Positions 1 to 12,000 of a stretch of 64,000 nt of DNA are shown here, in pieces. The position numbers and the translations under genes are program-made. The notes under the pieces were generated by a model. It was given only the letters and a program-made list of their open reading frames with translations, was not told where the DNA came from and searched no databases. Source of the stretch: Morella rubra (taxonomy: Eukaryota > Streptophyta > Magnoliopsida > Fagales > Myricaceae); NCBI GenBank assembly GCA_003952965.2, contig CM025852.1:22662280-22726279 (forward strand), in the 5' to 3' direction. Position 1 is the stretch's first letter. Every line of letters starts with the position of its first letter.

Positions 1-562
1 TATAAAAAATAAGAATCAAACTTTGAAATCATGCTACAGCTTTCAATCCGAAAGTTTAAGATATTAGGTGGAGAGAGATAAATAAAATATAAAACACAAA
101 CCCAATTCCACAAAAATGTGTATGTGGCTGATACGAATGACCTGTATGTAGAAAATGTGTTCTAGATGACCTTGCTTTGCACTTATTGGTGCTGCAAGAT
201 GTATAAAGCTTTTAACCTTCTTCTGCTTAGGAACCTGCAAAGAAGCAGATTTCAAGCCGACTCTGTTAAGATTTGGGAACACCAAATGAGTGCCAACTAG
301 GCCTTGTGGACTTTATATGGAAAAATTAACTTGCCTTTTGCCTCTTAATCTACTGGAATACCTTTTCCTGTTTGAAGACCTCTGTGCAGTGGAGATCGAG
401 CTTATGGTTTATGTGTCAATATGTCCAATGAATTGTCTAAAGCAAGTTGACTTCTGGTTTTGTTCTGTACAGGTCTTTGGTCTGTATAACGTGTTAGAAT
501 TTTCCTGTAATTTTAGTTGCATCCGCATGATGCTAATGATATACTTTCACTTTACCCTTCAG

Positions 563-1179
563 GAGAGGCTTATCCTTAAGCAATTGAAGTTTCGTCTTAA
601 TGTACCTACTCCTTATGTGTTTATGTTGAGATTTCTCAAGGCTGCTCAGTCAGACACAAAGGTATGTAGTAGCTTGCAATACATGCTACTACTTTGACTT
701 GGTAAATGTTCAGGCTGTTTTTCCAATCTGGATCCAGATAACATTCTAATCCTAACCTGATTTGCTTCTATTTCCTTGTTGCAGTCGCTCTGCCAGCTTG
801 AACATCTGGGATTTTACCTCATTGAGCTCTGCTTGATTGAATATGAAGCTTTGAAGTTCAAGCCCTCATTGCTTTGTGCATCAGCTATCTATGTTGCAAG
901 GTGCACCTTGCACATGACTCCAGCTTGGACCCCCCTACTTTGCAAACACGCACGCTATGAAGAATCTCAACTCAGGTACTTTTCAAAATTCTGTTCCTTC
1001 ACGTTTAACTTCCCTGAAAACCATTCAAATCTGCTCACTGCAGGGATTGTGCGGAGATGATCTTAAGATTCCATAAAGCTGCCGGAACAGGACAGTTGAA
1101 AGTCACATACGAGAAGTACAAGAAGCCTGATCTCAGTGGTGTTGCAGCATTAACAACATTAGATAGACTTCCACTTTGA
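563..1179 (+). CDS. CYCB3;1: B3-type cyclin, last three exons (3' part)
   Basis: Three exons, 563-661, 785-975 and 1044-1179, join in frame across GT-AG introns and encode the last 141 residues of a mitotic cyclin, ending at TGA 1177-1179. The product carries the end of the N-terminal cyclin fold (LKFRLNVPTPYVFMLRFLKA) and the whole C-terminal fold (LIELCLIEYEALKFKPSLL, then RFHKAAGTGQL). The ending LSGVAALTTLDRLPL resembles plant cyclin B3;1 more than B1 or B2. Such cyclins activate CDKs in G2/M and meiosis. The upstream exon, which should carry the first cyclin-box helices, was not found in 1-562, so the window probably starts in a long intron; a truncated copy cannot be excluded. It converges on the DUF2358 gene, as CYCB3;1 and DUF2358 adjoin in Arabidopsis (recalled). 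Confidence 0.75.
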
Positions 1180-2229
1180 TTTGACTTGTATGGATAGCCT
1201 TTCTCTGTAAATAGATTCGATGATCTAACGATACCGGAAAGTGTGCAGGTGAGATTTGAAGTTCTATTTCTATCTTTCCCATTATACATTGTGTTTCCTA
1301 CTTCTGCACATCTAAAAAACACCATCTTTTGCTCTCCAATTCTTGCAGGAAATACGTACTCAGTTGCATCTTTGGGGTTCTAACACACTTGTGATTTTTT
1401 CAAAATTTTGGAACCACGCTCTGCTGGTTGTTAATCTCGGACAAATCTCCAAATTATTTCTTGGAAGCGCCTCGATTTGCCAGCTGCTGCAGTTCATGCA
1501 GTGTGATTGCTATTTCTATTTTTTCTTTCTGGTGATTGTAAAATTGGTGTGGAGTGTGATTTCTCTGTTCATATATCAAGATACTGGTAACTTCATCTGT
1601 TGTGCTCTGGTATTTTGACCATTTCTAATCCATAGAATCTACTTCAGTTCCTTCCAGCACTGATAGGCCTTTTCTAAAGCCACCTTAAAAAAATAATAAT
1701 AAAAAAATAAAATAAAATCCATTCCTTCTGTTCTAACTAAGATCTAGTACTACTCTGAAGGATCCATGAGGGTGAAAATTTTCGAGGCATACAAACCATG
1801 GGGGGTTAAATGAGGCCAACAAGTTCATATCAGCATGGTTTTAGACCAACCAGCAGCAAACCCCCGCCCACCCAAAGCAATAAATAATGCAGGTTTCAAG
1901 GAAAGGGAAATCATACAACTACAATTTGAGACAGCAAATGTAAAACTCGATCCACTGAAGACAAAAAAGCTACATGTTTTCTATACATACATATCCGACC
2001 TGTATTAGCTCATCATCTATGAATAAGCTTCTCTTCCTCCACCAAAACAAGTACATTTATCTCCCCGACATACCTGTCTTATGTACAATCATCCTCGTCC
2101 TTCAACAAAAACCATTATTTGCTATTGACCAATATAACATATCGTACAAAATGTGAGGAACTAAATACTAGTACATATGTATATATGTTGAATTCGGAGC
2201 TGTATATTATGTATGGAGTAGGTCACTAA
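1180..2229. other. Convergent 3' regions of the cyclin and DUF2358 genes
   Basis: This stretch holds the two 3' untranslated regions. A possible 3'-UTR intron of the cyclin runs from a gtgag at about 1249 to a ttgcag near 1348. A short A-rich run lies at about 1687-1717. No coding exon was recognised. Confidence 0.4.
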
Positions 2230-3172
2230 CTATGAACAAGTAATCAAACCATCTTGTGAAAGCAAGAACCCTTCTCGATCCAATGTCTCCCTTACTGCCC
2301 GATAAAACTCCACCCACGATGATGAATACACATCCACCGGGCCTAACAAAAATGTTGGATTGGGACTCGCCGGGCAAGCGCCCACCAAATCCAACACTGA
2401 AACAGCCGGCTTCAGACGCTGGGGGAAATTAAACGCTAAATTGTCAACTTTGTGTTCGTAAATTTTGCCATTTCGGTCCAATTTGTACCTTGACGTGCCC
2501 TGAAACTGCCCTTTTGCCTCCCATGGAACCCAAGGGACACCCCTCAAGTTCCACCTAATCAAAATCACATTCTCTGAAGGTTGCCAAATACGATATACGT
2601 CAAGTGAAATCTCGCGGAACAGCATTTTACCATGAAACCTCAATGCCCAGAAGATCAATTTGTACTTTTCGATACCGGTAAATGTGTTCAACGGATCCAA
2701 AAATGTAATATCGTCCCTGAAAACAATCAAATTTGGCAAAAAATCCAACTTTCTCAGAAACCAGACAGCAACCCAAGATAATAGAACAAACCCAGGTGAT
2801 AAAACCTCAGGATGTAAAATACCCAGAAGCGAAGGATTACCTGTAGATGTCGTAATTGAGGTCCTTGGTGAATACCAAAGGGAGGTCTTCCCGGAGTGTC
2901 CGTACAGCAAGGCCGAGGTTGACATAGAAGTCGTCCTTTTGGTGCTTATCCTGCGCACCGGGGGGAGTGTTAACCTGAGCCACAACCTGGAGCGGAGGAG
3001 GAGTTTGGAGGCTGGTGGAGGCAGAAAAAGAAGTTAGGGAGAGAGGAGAAAGAGACTGAGAGTGTGGATTGGGTTTTGGCTGCGGGGAGAGTGATTGGTG
3101 AATGGAAGTTTTTTCCTTTGATTTCTGATGGAGAAGAAGAGAGGGAGAGAGGTTGGGTAGAAGAAAAGCCAT
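2230..3172 (-). CDS. Plastid-targeted DUF2358 protein
   Basis: Two exons, 2841-3172 and 2716-2230 (read right to left), splice as R/DDITF with GT-AG borders and give 272 residues. The first ~65 residues are Ser/Pro/Leu-rich with few acids (MAFLLPNLSPSLLLHQ...), typical of a chloroplast transit peptide. The rest matches my memory of the plant DUF2358 family: LREDLPLVFTKDLNYDIYR, DDITFLDPLNTFTGIEKY, then WNLRGVPWVPWEAKGQF and YKLDRNGKIYEHKVDNLAF. The fold is probably nuclear-transport-factor-2-like; the biochemical role is unknown. The ATG at 3172 is the only early in-frame start and directly precedes the transit-like segment. In Arabidopsis the homologues lie beside MTP9 and MTP10 (recalled), as here. 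The antisense reading frame over exon 1 is a shadow. Confidence 0.85.
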
Positions 3173-6100
3173 GGCCTTTATTATTCTTCAATTGGGTCTC
3201 TCACGTTTTAGCTTTTCATGTGGCCATTGCACAGAGAGAGAGAGAGAGATTTTCTGTTCTTTCTTTGTGTTGTAGAAGCAAAATCAGGTTTGTGAATTTG
3301 ATTTTTTGAGTGGCTTTAATTTGAACATGTCATGAAAACGGACCAAACGAAGAACTTTGTCGATTTTGCATATTGCACCCAACATTTGGTGTAATTCTCT
3401 TTTTTTATAAGAGCTATGTATTTGCTTACATTAGTGCCCTATTTTTCTCCTCTCAGATGAGGAACGAGGGAAATCCCTGATCGCATTGGACAAAATGCAT
3501 TTGAAAAATCCGACTCTATAGGATTAAATTGGTGTCAAATTTTAATCAAATATCATTGCAAAATTTCTTTAATTTACTGACCTAATTAAACTATTTAATT
3601 AATAGGATGATAATAAATATTTTAATACCCACATGCTTTTAGTCTATTTCACCCTGGATTAGACCATCTAATTTAAAATTTTGATACTAAAATATGTCAA
3701 TTTTATCAACTGAAATTATTTTCAAGGATATGATATGTTATTTTCTTCGGAGCAAAAATTGAATTTCCTTTCTTTCTTTCTTTTTTTTTTTGGTGAGGCA
3801 CATTTCTTTCTCCCCGAGTGTGTACAAGAATCTGAAAACCTCTCTTTATGGATGTTCGAGGAAGGGCAGTCCACTTTATAACTTTTTGATGTCTTTCCTT
3901 GGGGTGGAAAAGTTCAATCCATCACACAATTCCTGGCGAAAAAAGAGCAAAAAGAACTGTTGCTTGGGGAGAGTTTGGGGGCGGCCCGGCGGGAAAGTTT
4001 GATATAATTACAGGAGACTATTACACAGTCTTTGGGGCACTTCGAGACCTTTCAATCCTGGTGTCTCAGCTATTCGCATTCATTCGAGATATATAGTAAT
4101 CATTTCTTATATTCTTCATGCAAAAGTTCAGGACACTAATCGAAGCCAAGCTAAGAAACAATGTCCAACTCTTCAAAAGCACAATTACGGCCCAGCTGAA
4201 CTATAAGTATTTACAACTTCCAGAATATGAAGGTGGACTCGTTTTTTTTTTCTTTCTTTAGAATAACGAATTTTACTCATTCATATTTACTGAATTTGAA
4301 TAAATCTAGTTCAATATCCACATTAATTAAATTCAATGTCACAATAGATCTCAGACCTTGGAGTTTTTTCAAATCATATATATTAGGTAAATCTAGTTTT
4401 GTTATGTAAATGACTTGAGAAATATTTACGCCTAATAGAATTTGAATCTGAGACTTCACTGAGGGATGTGGGAGCACACCCTAAGCCCTGAGTCTTGACC
4501 ACCCAAAAGTTATGGACTCCTTGTTTCCTTTACACAAAATAGAATGGTTCAAATACTGGATAAGGGTAAGGTGTCAATGAGTCGATGACTCCCAAGAGAT
4601 GACAACAAAACTCGTGGGAAAAGAAGAGAGCATTCGAAATGGATATTCCTTTAAGAATTCTTCTCCAAGAATCTGCTCAGCAAGAGAGCACATTCCTTTT
4701 TCGATACTCCTAGTCCTATTCCATTTTTAGAATTATATTAAATAACTCCTGTTCTGTTGCTGGAAGGCCCTCTGTAAAATCATCTTTGCTACTAAGTTCC
4801 CAACCCAGAAATTGGGTGAAAGATCGACGTTAAATTTAAGAAAAATACAAAAAAAAATATATATACTTATATTTATGCATAACTCGAAGGAAGTTGAAAG
4901 TTCTTCTCCCTATTGAATTGATTTTAAGGTTTTCTGCATAAAAACCAGTAGAAAACTTGGCTTCCTCTTGCTTGCCAACCAAGTACTTCCACCCCCTACT
5001 GGTGAATAATAAGGTGGCTACGATTTGAAGTTGGGTTCCACTTTCACTTCAGTAATTGTATAGACTGTAATAATGTCAAAAACTGCAGATTTTTGGGGGT
5101 TAAAAAGAAGAATATCGAGGCAAGTTCAATGACAAAGAAGAGAATGAAGGCCCACAGCTGAAATAACTAGCCCTCCTAAGTTGTTGCAGCCCATTCTTGT
5201 GAGGCTATTATGAATGTTGTCAAGAGAATGCTCCCTTAGAACCATAACCATAACACGTACTAGTTGCACAAACACAATAGAAAACTTCCTTCGGATTAGA
5301 ATATTGAAATCTTTGTACAGCCGGCTTAAGAAAAGAAAGAAAATAATACAGATTGATTGCCCCCAGAATTTGTCCAGAGCCCACAAAAGCATATCCTAGC
5401 CTTTGCATTCAGTTCACTAAAGGCCACTAAAGGCCAACGCCATAGAGAAGAGCCAACAGCTTAAGTCAGTCTTGCAGATCAAAGAGTTAAACTCTTGAAA
5501 AGTAAAGATAGGCACCTATGAAGCACACAAACAGATGAAACTCTTTTACGCAAAACATTAACAAATATTCTGCTATAGAAAATAAATGGTGGTTGAAATA
5601 GCTGAAACAGGAACTGAAATGTAACACATTCACTCAAGGATCAGATACGTGAACATATTTCTATTCCCTGACCTTGAAAAGGTCTCATAGAGCTGGGATT
5701 ATCATGTATCATCATCTCAGATCGAGCGAATATTGGCTTCAAAAAATTCTCCTTCAGAAATGTTATAACACAAGGAATTTAATGCCCAGTAACTGGATTT
5801 CCTGCTTCTATGTAATAAAGTGAATGAACAGCATTCCTGAATTGGTAGCATCCCTAAACATCTTTTAAGGCAAAACATCAAAGATTCTTAAACAAAATAC
5901 CTTAATTTTACAACATTCAAAAAAAGGTGTTTAGTACATTTGCTGTAGCTTTCTTTTCAAAGATAAAAATTAATTGACAATCGCTTCTGAACACACTCAG
6001 TCCGGGAATACAATGGAAATTGCAAACAGCAAGATGAAAAATGCTTTTTCAAGAACCATGCATAGTGCCAACATGCCAGACACTACAAGACACAATAAAA

Positions 6101-6330
6101 TAATCTAAGAATGCCTCCTGAAGTGAAAGTGAGAGAACAATGTTCTGCTTGGGACCTTATGCATCTCTCACAACCACGCGCAGCCACAAATAGACCCATA
6201 CATACTTTATGAGAGGAGCACATCATGAATCAAGGATGCATAAATCCCAAATGAAATGTGAAAATCGATAGATGCTTCAATCAACATCACTAACTTAAAA
6301 GAAGATATTTTACTGACATTACAATAATGT
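3173..6330. other. Spacer without recognised gene
   Basis: About 3.1 kb of AT-rich sequence. Near 3173-3300 lies the likely DUF2358 promoter and 5' UTR, with a GA run at 3234-3249. The stretch around 4430-4500 resembles dispersed plant repeat sequence but could not be assigned. Open frames here are short, and none showed a family motif. Confidence 0.4.
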
Positions 6331-6816
6331 GGGAACATCTGAATGCATTTGCCTTACTGGGAAAAAGGCAAATTTCTTTATCTCAACTCCAGATCACTAT
6401 AGGCAACGTACAGCACCGAAACACTATAGGAAAAGAGCATCGGAGACTCTAATTTGTTGCCTCCCATTACATTATCCCTAACAGCCATTTTTTTACGATT
6501 CAAACCAAGCAAATACTGAAACAAAAAATACCCCAAAAATATGACTTAGAAAAGTGCAGATAACAACAACAAATCAACATATCCAAGAGGTAAATGCAAA
6601 GAGAGAAGTTATGCTTTGACCAAAAAGCTCCAGGGTGCTTTCATAGTGGGATGGAATAAATTTGTCATAACTGCCTATACAACAATTTACAGACAACTAC
6701 AGATGAAAGAAAAGCACAAAAACAAAGCAGCAATGCGATAAGTCGAAGGCCTCAGAAAAGGCGAAAGATATACATCAAAGACGATCTTCCGTGGAAGAGC
6801 ATCTCAGATGGTACGG
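6331..6816 (-). repeat. Duplicated non-coding block, copy 1
   Basis: This ~490-bp block recurs at 7024-7533 with an offset that drifts from 693 to 714 bp. Conserved islands start at 6331 (gaacatc-gaatgca), 6402-6461 (ggcaacgtacagcac ... ctaatttgttgcc), 6625 (aagctcc ... gtcat) and 6806 (cagatg-tacgga). The second island is bounded by an AGGCAAC/GTTGCCT inverted repeat and could fold as a ~60-nt stem-loop. No reading frame is kept between copies, so conserved RNA or regulatory sequence is likelier than protein. The strand is inferred from the telobox/site II region on the right. Confidence 0.6.
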
Positions 6817-6838
6817 ACAAATTTGATCATCACAGGCC
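6748..6838 (-). ncRNA. Candidate C/D-box snoRNA
   Basis: Read on the minus strand this 91-nt stretch has GGCC, box C GTGATGA (6833-6827), a CTGA in the D' position (6807-6804), a TGATG in the C' position (6777-6773), box D CTGA (6755-6752) and a closing GGCC (6751-6748) that can pair with the 5' GGCC. The bases before box D include TCTTTCGCC, complementary to the conserved 25S rRNA segment GGCGAAAGA (recalled), and the duplex extends through two G-U pairs up to the box. The sister block at 7.5 kb keeps only the D'-like CTGA, so either that copy has decayed or this match is chance. A name was not assigned. Confidence 0.33.
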
Positions 6839-7023
6839 ACTGTAAAGAAAATTACATAGACAGAAATTCGATCTTACACCAAAACACAAAACATTTTGTT
6901 TGCGGAGAAAGAAACCAAACATCTTTTATGATGTCCAACACAGAACTCAACCGAAAATGCAATTTAACAGTAAAGGTTGCAACTTGGGAAAATACAATAG
7001 AAAAGACTCGCACAGATGAATGT

Positions 7024-7533
7024 AGGAACATCCGAATGCAAAAGCCTAACGGAAAAACAAGAGGCAATGCCAGAATCTCAGCTCCCAGGTCGCTGTTGGC
7101 AACGTACAGCACTGAAATCGCTATCAAAAGAGCGCATCAGAGACTCTAATTTGTTGCCGCTAGCATTATCTAATCCATTATGCGCTACCAAAAAAATACC
7201 CACAAAAGAAAATACAAACGAAATTCAACACCCACATCAAAAACCACGAAATACTGAAAGTTGTTTCCACCAGGAATACGAGAGAGAAAACAGCTCAGTA
7301 AACTGATTTATGTTGACATCAACAAGCTCCAAAGAGCGTTCATAGTTTGATGGTATATAAGTTCGTCATGACCGCCTCTCACAATTTAGACAAAAAAATC
7401 AACTTTAACATAAATGAAAAAAACAAAACGAATTGTAGAACTTCGAAGAAAAAAGAGAGAAAGAAAAAACTATCGAAAGCCTCTTAAAGGCTTAAACCAG
7501 ATGCATCGAAGAGTATGCTCAGATGATACGGAC
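7024..7533 (-). repeat. Duplicated non-coding block, copy 2
   Basis: Second copy of the 6331-6816 block. The conserved stem-loop candidate is at 7098-7158 (GGCAAC ... GTTGCC), the aagctcc island at 7324 and the cagatgatacgga island at 7520. Between islands the copies have diverged by many small indels, so the duplication is not recent. Retention of the same islands in the same order suggests those islands matter. No protein frame is shared. Confidence 0.6.
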
Positions 7534-7639
7534 CATTGCGTCGCATTGTAGGTGATTACCCATAAATTACAACGAACGTAGAGACAGAGGTGACGAAGGG
7601 GACGATGAAGTAAGGAAGACGTTCAAAATTTGGGCGATT

Positions 7640-7980
7640 TTAGATTCCGAGTGACGGTGATTTCGAGTGGGTTAAATAGTCGAGTGACGACGATGAAACC
7701 CTAATGTTGCTCGCGACTAGGAAAGTTACCGATATAGCCTTGTACAATTATCTGGTTTTCCCTCGGACGAATGAATTTTCGGACGCAGGTCCGCAGGGTA
7801 ACGTAATTCCTGTCGATTGGAAGTAAGAACGAAAAAGAATTTTTTAGTAAATAAAAAAGCCCAACTCTGTTGGGCTGAAATTTAGTTGCCAGACCTATAA
7901 ATTTGGAGGCCCGTAATCCATAGCGATAGGATATGATTCAATATGTGGGCAAATCAAAATACAAACTGCCCAATAAGCCC
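7640..7980 (-). promoter_or_regulatory. Telobox plus site II-like promoter region
   Basis: AAACCCTAA (telobox) lies at 7696-7704, and TGGGCY-type site II motifs lie at 7858-7863 (as agccca), 7871-7876 (tgggct) and near 7976. The first two form an inverted repeat, aagccca...tgggct. A TATTTAA-like box on the minus strand lies near 7670. Telobox plus site II is known from plant promoters of ribosomal-protein and snoRNA genes. Here it would drive minus-strand transcription into the duplicated block at 7.5-6.3 kb. The assignment is inferred from motifs only. Confidence 0.35.
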
Positions 7981-8740
7981 AATACCGCAAAATGGATGTT
8001 TTCTGCACAGTGATAGAGGCCCTACAACCATGATCTATAAAACCAAGAGGCCATATTTCATCTTAATATTGTGTAGAGTAAATATAATTGGATACAATAT
8101 GAGACATTTGTAAAGCCATAGCAAATATATCAAACTACATTACGTATGAGTTTAGTACATATTACACGGTTTACACCTTCAGGCTTCAGCATGTACCATT
8201 TGAGTTTGGAACAACAACTTTCTCTCTCATATTCCATGTTGGACATAAGTTGGGTTCGGCAGAGTCGGTTTCGCTTTGTGAGGTGAGGTGTCGTTGACAA
8301 TAGAGATGCATTAGGCGTACGTGGCACATTCTTGACAATGTATCGAAACAACGTGGACACTGTAGATTTGATCGGTAGAAGGGCTAGCAAACTTCTGCTG
8401 AAAGGTGACCATAGAAATCTCTACTCCTTACATAATGTTTTGATTGAAACTATAACTACCACTCGTAAGAAGAGGGGACCGTCGTCATCATAACTCCACG
8501 AAAATGCAATTAATTTTGGAGGTGGAAGATTCCGTCCGTAAACTTCCAGCCTCTACACCAGCTCTTGAGTGTCGCTGTTGAGACTTCCAAACCAACTCGG
8601 ATACTACTTTTGTGCTGACCTCTGCTTTGCTTGCACGGATAAAAGAGAGCCACGTTGCTTTCCTTCTGTTCTGTGACCATATCTTCTTTCTTTGCTTTTA
8701 CAAACTATGAGCCACTATTGGTCATTGGCGGCACGATAAT

Positions 8741-8853
8741 TGTCGTGTGTTCAGGTCTGTGAGTCACCTCAATCTATGTCATGAGCGTGCGAACACGCGT
8801 CCAACTCCTGGGATTTGCTTAAGCTTCTCTTGGGTATTTCACATATATTGTAC
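8741..8853 (-). pseudogene. Relic of a fourth MTP final exon
   Basis: This stretch aligns with the 3' end of the final exon of the MTP gene at 9057-9401: tgtgttcaggtctgtgagt, then ctcaa-atctat, then cga-c-cg-tc-aact, and aag-ttctcttgg-gt-t with ttcac-atatt. Many substitutions and small gaps break the reading frame, and homology stops near 8853, so only about a third of the exon remains. It sits ~200 bp downstream of the stop of the first intact MTP gene in the same orientation, as expected for the remains of one more tandem copy. Confidence 0.7.
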
Positions 8854-9056
8854 AAATAAGTACGAGTGCTGACTTAGAAAAAAAAAAAAAGGGGTACGAG
8901 TGCTGAGGAAATCTAACTGCAATACGGCAATGCGGTAACACAAATAGGATCTTGTACGCTAACTGGCAGTACAGACAAATAAAGCATAGCATGTAAACAG
9001 AATCAGCAACGTTTTTTCAGAGGCCCCGGTTCCGTGGAAAGCACCATGAGGAGTCC

Positions 9057-12000
9057 TCAGACATTGGTCTTGTGTTCAGGTCTGTGAGTGAACTCAAAAT
9101 CTATATGCACGAAAGCCCGTTCAACTTCAGGAAGTTGCTCAAGTTTCTCTTGGAGTGTCTCACCAATATTATGTGCTTGGTTCAGATACATGTCTTCTGG
9201 CAAGACTATGTCTACCTCCGCAAAGTAATGGGAGCCAAACGTGTATGCTCTAACTGTGTCAATGTGCTTGATCTCTTCATGGTGGTTCCATATCAGATAT
9301 GTTAGCTTTGCCAGGAAATCAGGTGGTGCTGTTCTTCCAATCAGGGACCATACATTCTCGATCACCGTCTTAGACCATGTATTAATTGTATATAATGCTA
9401 TCTGCGGTATAGTATTAAAGAACTCACGAGTGGTTAAACAAACTAAGGTTGAAATTCTATACTGTCGCCAAAGGCATGGAAGGCACTTGGGGACAGGATA
9501 GAAGTTTCCTTCGACTGTTACTTGGGACATGATCGCTGACAGATGTGAAAGTTGAAGAGAAACAAAAGCTTCTATGCAGCATATTAAAACGCTTTTTGCT
9601 GGGAAGAAAAATGAAATTCAGATATTAGTTTGAACTCACCAGAATGGCTCCAGTAGGATCAATCCACCAGTAAAATCTGACTGCTAGGACGGCTGCTGCT
9701 AAACCAACTGAATTAGTAATAACGTCAAAGAAATGATCTTGCGCATATGCTCTGACAATTTCGTTTTTAAATCTTCGACAGTAAACCATAAGCACAAACT
9801 TCACCACTGTGACAGAAACCATAATTCCAATCACCCATTTCTCATTTTCATGATCCATTTCAGGGTGAGACTGTAATCGAGAAAATAGCAATATTAGTAA
9901 TGACATAGAGATCAGGTTATTCGAGATAAGCTGTATCTAGATGAAATAGTTGCCATACACCCCAACTATAAAAGACAGAAGAGATAGCAATTCCTTGATA
10001 CATATGGTATTTCCACTGAAAAATAATGTCCAATTTGCTAAACTCAATTGGTTCCAGAGCAAATTGAATCAATACTACAATTAGATAAGCATTGTCTTTC
10101 CACTGCTGGTTTGCTGGTTGAGGACGTCAACATCAGACAGCATCATTTCACTAGAGGGACTAGGCTACATGTATCAGATGTATTTGCAAATCACTCCACT
10201 AATCAGAGAGGGAAATACGTCTGAGCTGCCTAAAATGTCTAAAATACTTTCTAAACCATAGAATTGAACTACTTTACCATATAGCATGGCATGTAAAGTC
10301 CCTCAAGAGTGCCCTTATGCCATAGGAATAGAAAAATAAACTAACCCGATAATTCATACAGATTGTATTTTCTCACTCTTTCTGTACTTCTAAAAGAATT
10401 GCTACTAAACTAAACGAGTAACTAAGATCTTCTTCCTTTGTTGGATGTCACTGGGGGCTATATGCGTACTCTGGACAGGGAATAATAGCAAAATATGGCA
10501 ACAGATACCCATATGAGGCAGAGGAGAAAAACCCTGCATCGTATCAACCCTCTAAGTCATCACTAACTTTGCAAGAATCAGTAAAACTAAAGTTGCATAC
10601 CTTGGTGGCGAGTTGTCGACCAGATTCAAGCAAAATTTGCAATCCAAGAGTTGCCATTACTGATGCAAAAACGATGATACCCTGCATACTCAAGCTTGAT
10701 TAGTATGTGCTTGGACTATTCTGTTTTTTACAGCTGGCTTTAAAGACATATTTAGCAAGGCCTTGATATATGGATTGCATTGTCCAAAACTAAGCCATTG
10801 TTGATCTGCCTCAGAGTCAGATTCTTTAATATATCCTTGGGTTGACAGACAGAAGATGAAGGCCAATATATTTGATTGGAAGACCTAGGAAGTTTGATGC
10901 CTTACCACTGGTTGCATCCGTTTCTTTCCAATTGGATAGTGATAGTGGTTTGGGTGCCTCATGGCATGTGAGGTAAACCACAAAATAAATCCTGACAAGA
11001 GATCCAAGAGGGAATCCAACGTTGAGGCAATAACTGCCAATGATCTGCTCTCAATAGAAGCAAAAACTTTCGCTGCAAAAAGCACAAAGTTAGCTATGTT
11101 CGATACATGAACTGCCATCCTCTCACTCCGGGCAAGCTGCTCCATTTCATCCTGAGAAATGTGTGCGTTGGTCAAAATTTTATGCTATGGGAAACCTCCA
11201 ACTATTGAACTTCTTCACTGACCATTTTCATACTTAGTTCTAAGTGCATATAAAATACAAAAGATCATAAGGAAAGATGTTCGTTCAATTTACTTCTCAT
11301 TTGCACCAGAGAAGAGCCAGAACCAATGCAGATTCGAATCTCGACATGACCTGCTGCTTAAGATTTGCCTTCTCCAACTCGAGACAGTTGTTAACCATTT
11401 TGCCCATTATAAGGTTATCACTTTTATTTCCTAAAACTAATGCTAGAAAGTGTCAAGAACATGTCAATCAAACATACTTTACGCAAATTTTGGGGAAACT
11501 GATACCAAAAGACCAACCTCTGTGAGACTCCCAGGAAAACCACCCGTTTCACTCATTGTCTCCATCTCATTGAATCCTTCAAGGAGCTTGTATTGTTTCC
11601 TATAATATTCTGAAACCTTGGTTCGTTTCCCTGATATCCAGAATCAATGAAAAAGAAAAAAGTTAGGAATGCTTTTTGAGGAGGTACATCTGCAAGGCTC
11701 GCAAAGTGATGGAAATGTTCCCAGTCTTACGGGAGCAGGAGGCAGGGGCGGGGTTTTCTCAGGTGAAACAAAAATACAATGATAAGACAATTATTATTGA
11801 TATTAGCCTTTGCCAACGTCAACAATTTGCATCAAAAACCTTCACTGCTCTTATTGAAAAAGACAAAGAAGAAAAAGAACTTTTATGCAAGTCATTACTC
11901 ATAACCGTGGAGATGTTCTCTGTATATTGTCTTTCAAGGATTTCATCGCATCTGCATCATGGCTAGATTATCCCTGTTTTTTTTTTTTTCTCACTTGCCT

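Noticed and set aside
2660-3037. 125-residue frame opposite the DUF2358 exons
   Set aside because: It is an antisense shadow of a well-supported gene.
5640-5716. Second C/D-like arrangement on the minus strand (ATGATGA ... CTGA)
   Set aside because: There is no closing stem and no convincing guide; such short boxes occur by chance.
9072-9501. Plus-strand frames over the MTP final exons (also 19189-19555 and 32037-32554)
   Set aside because: The same antisense frames appear over all three MTP copies because the coding strand is conserved, not because the antisense is a gene.
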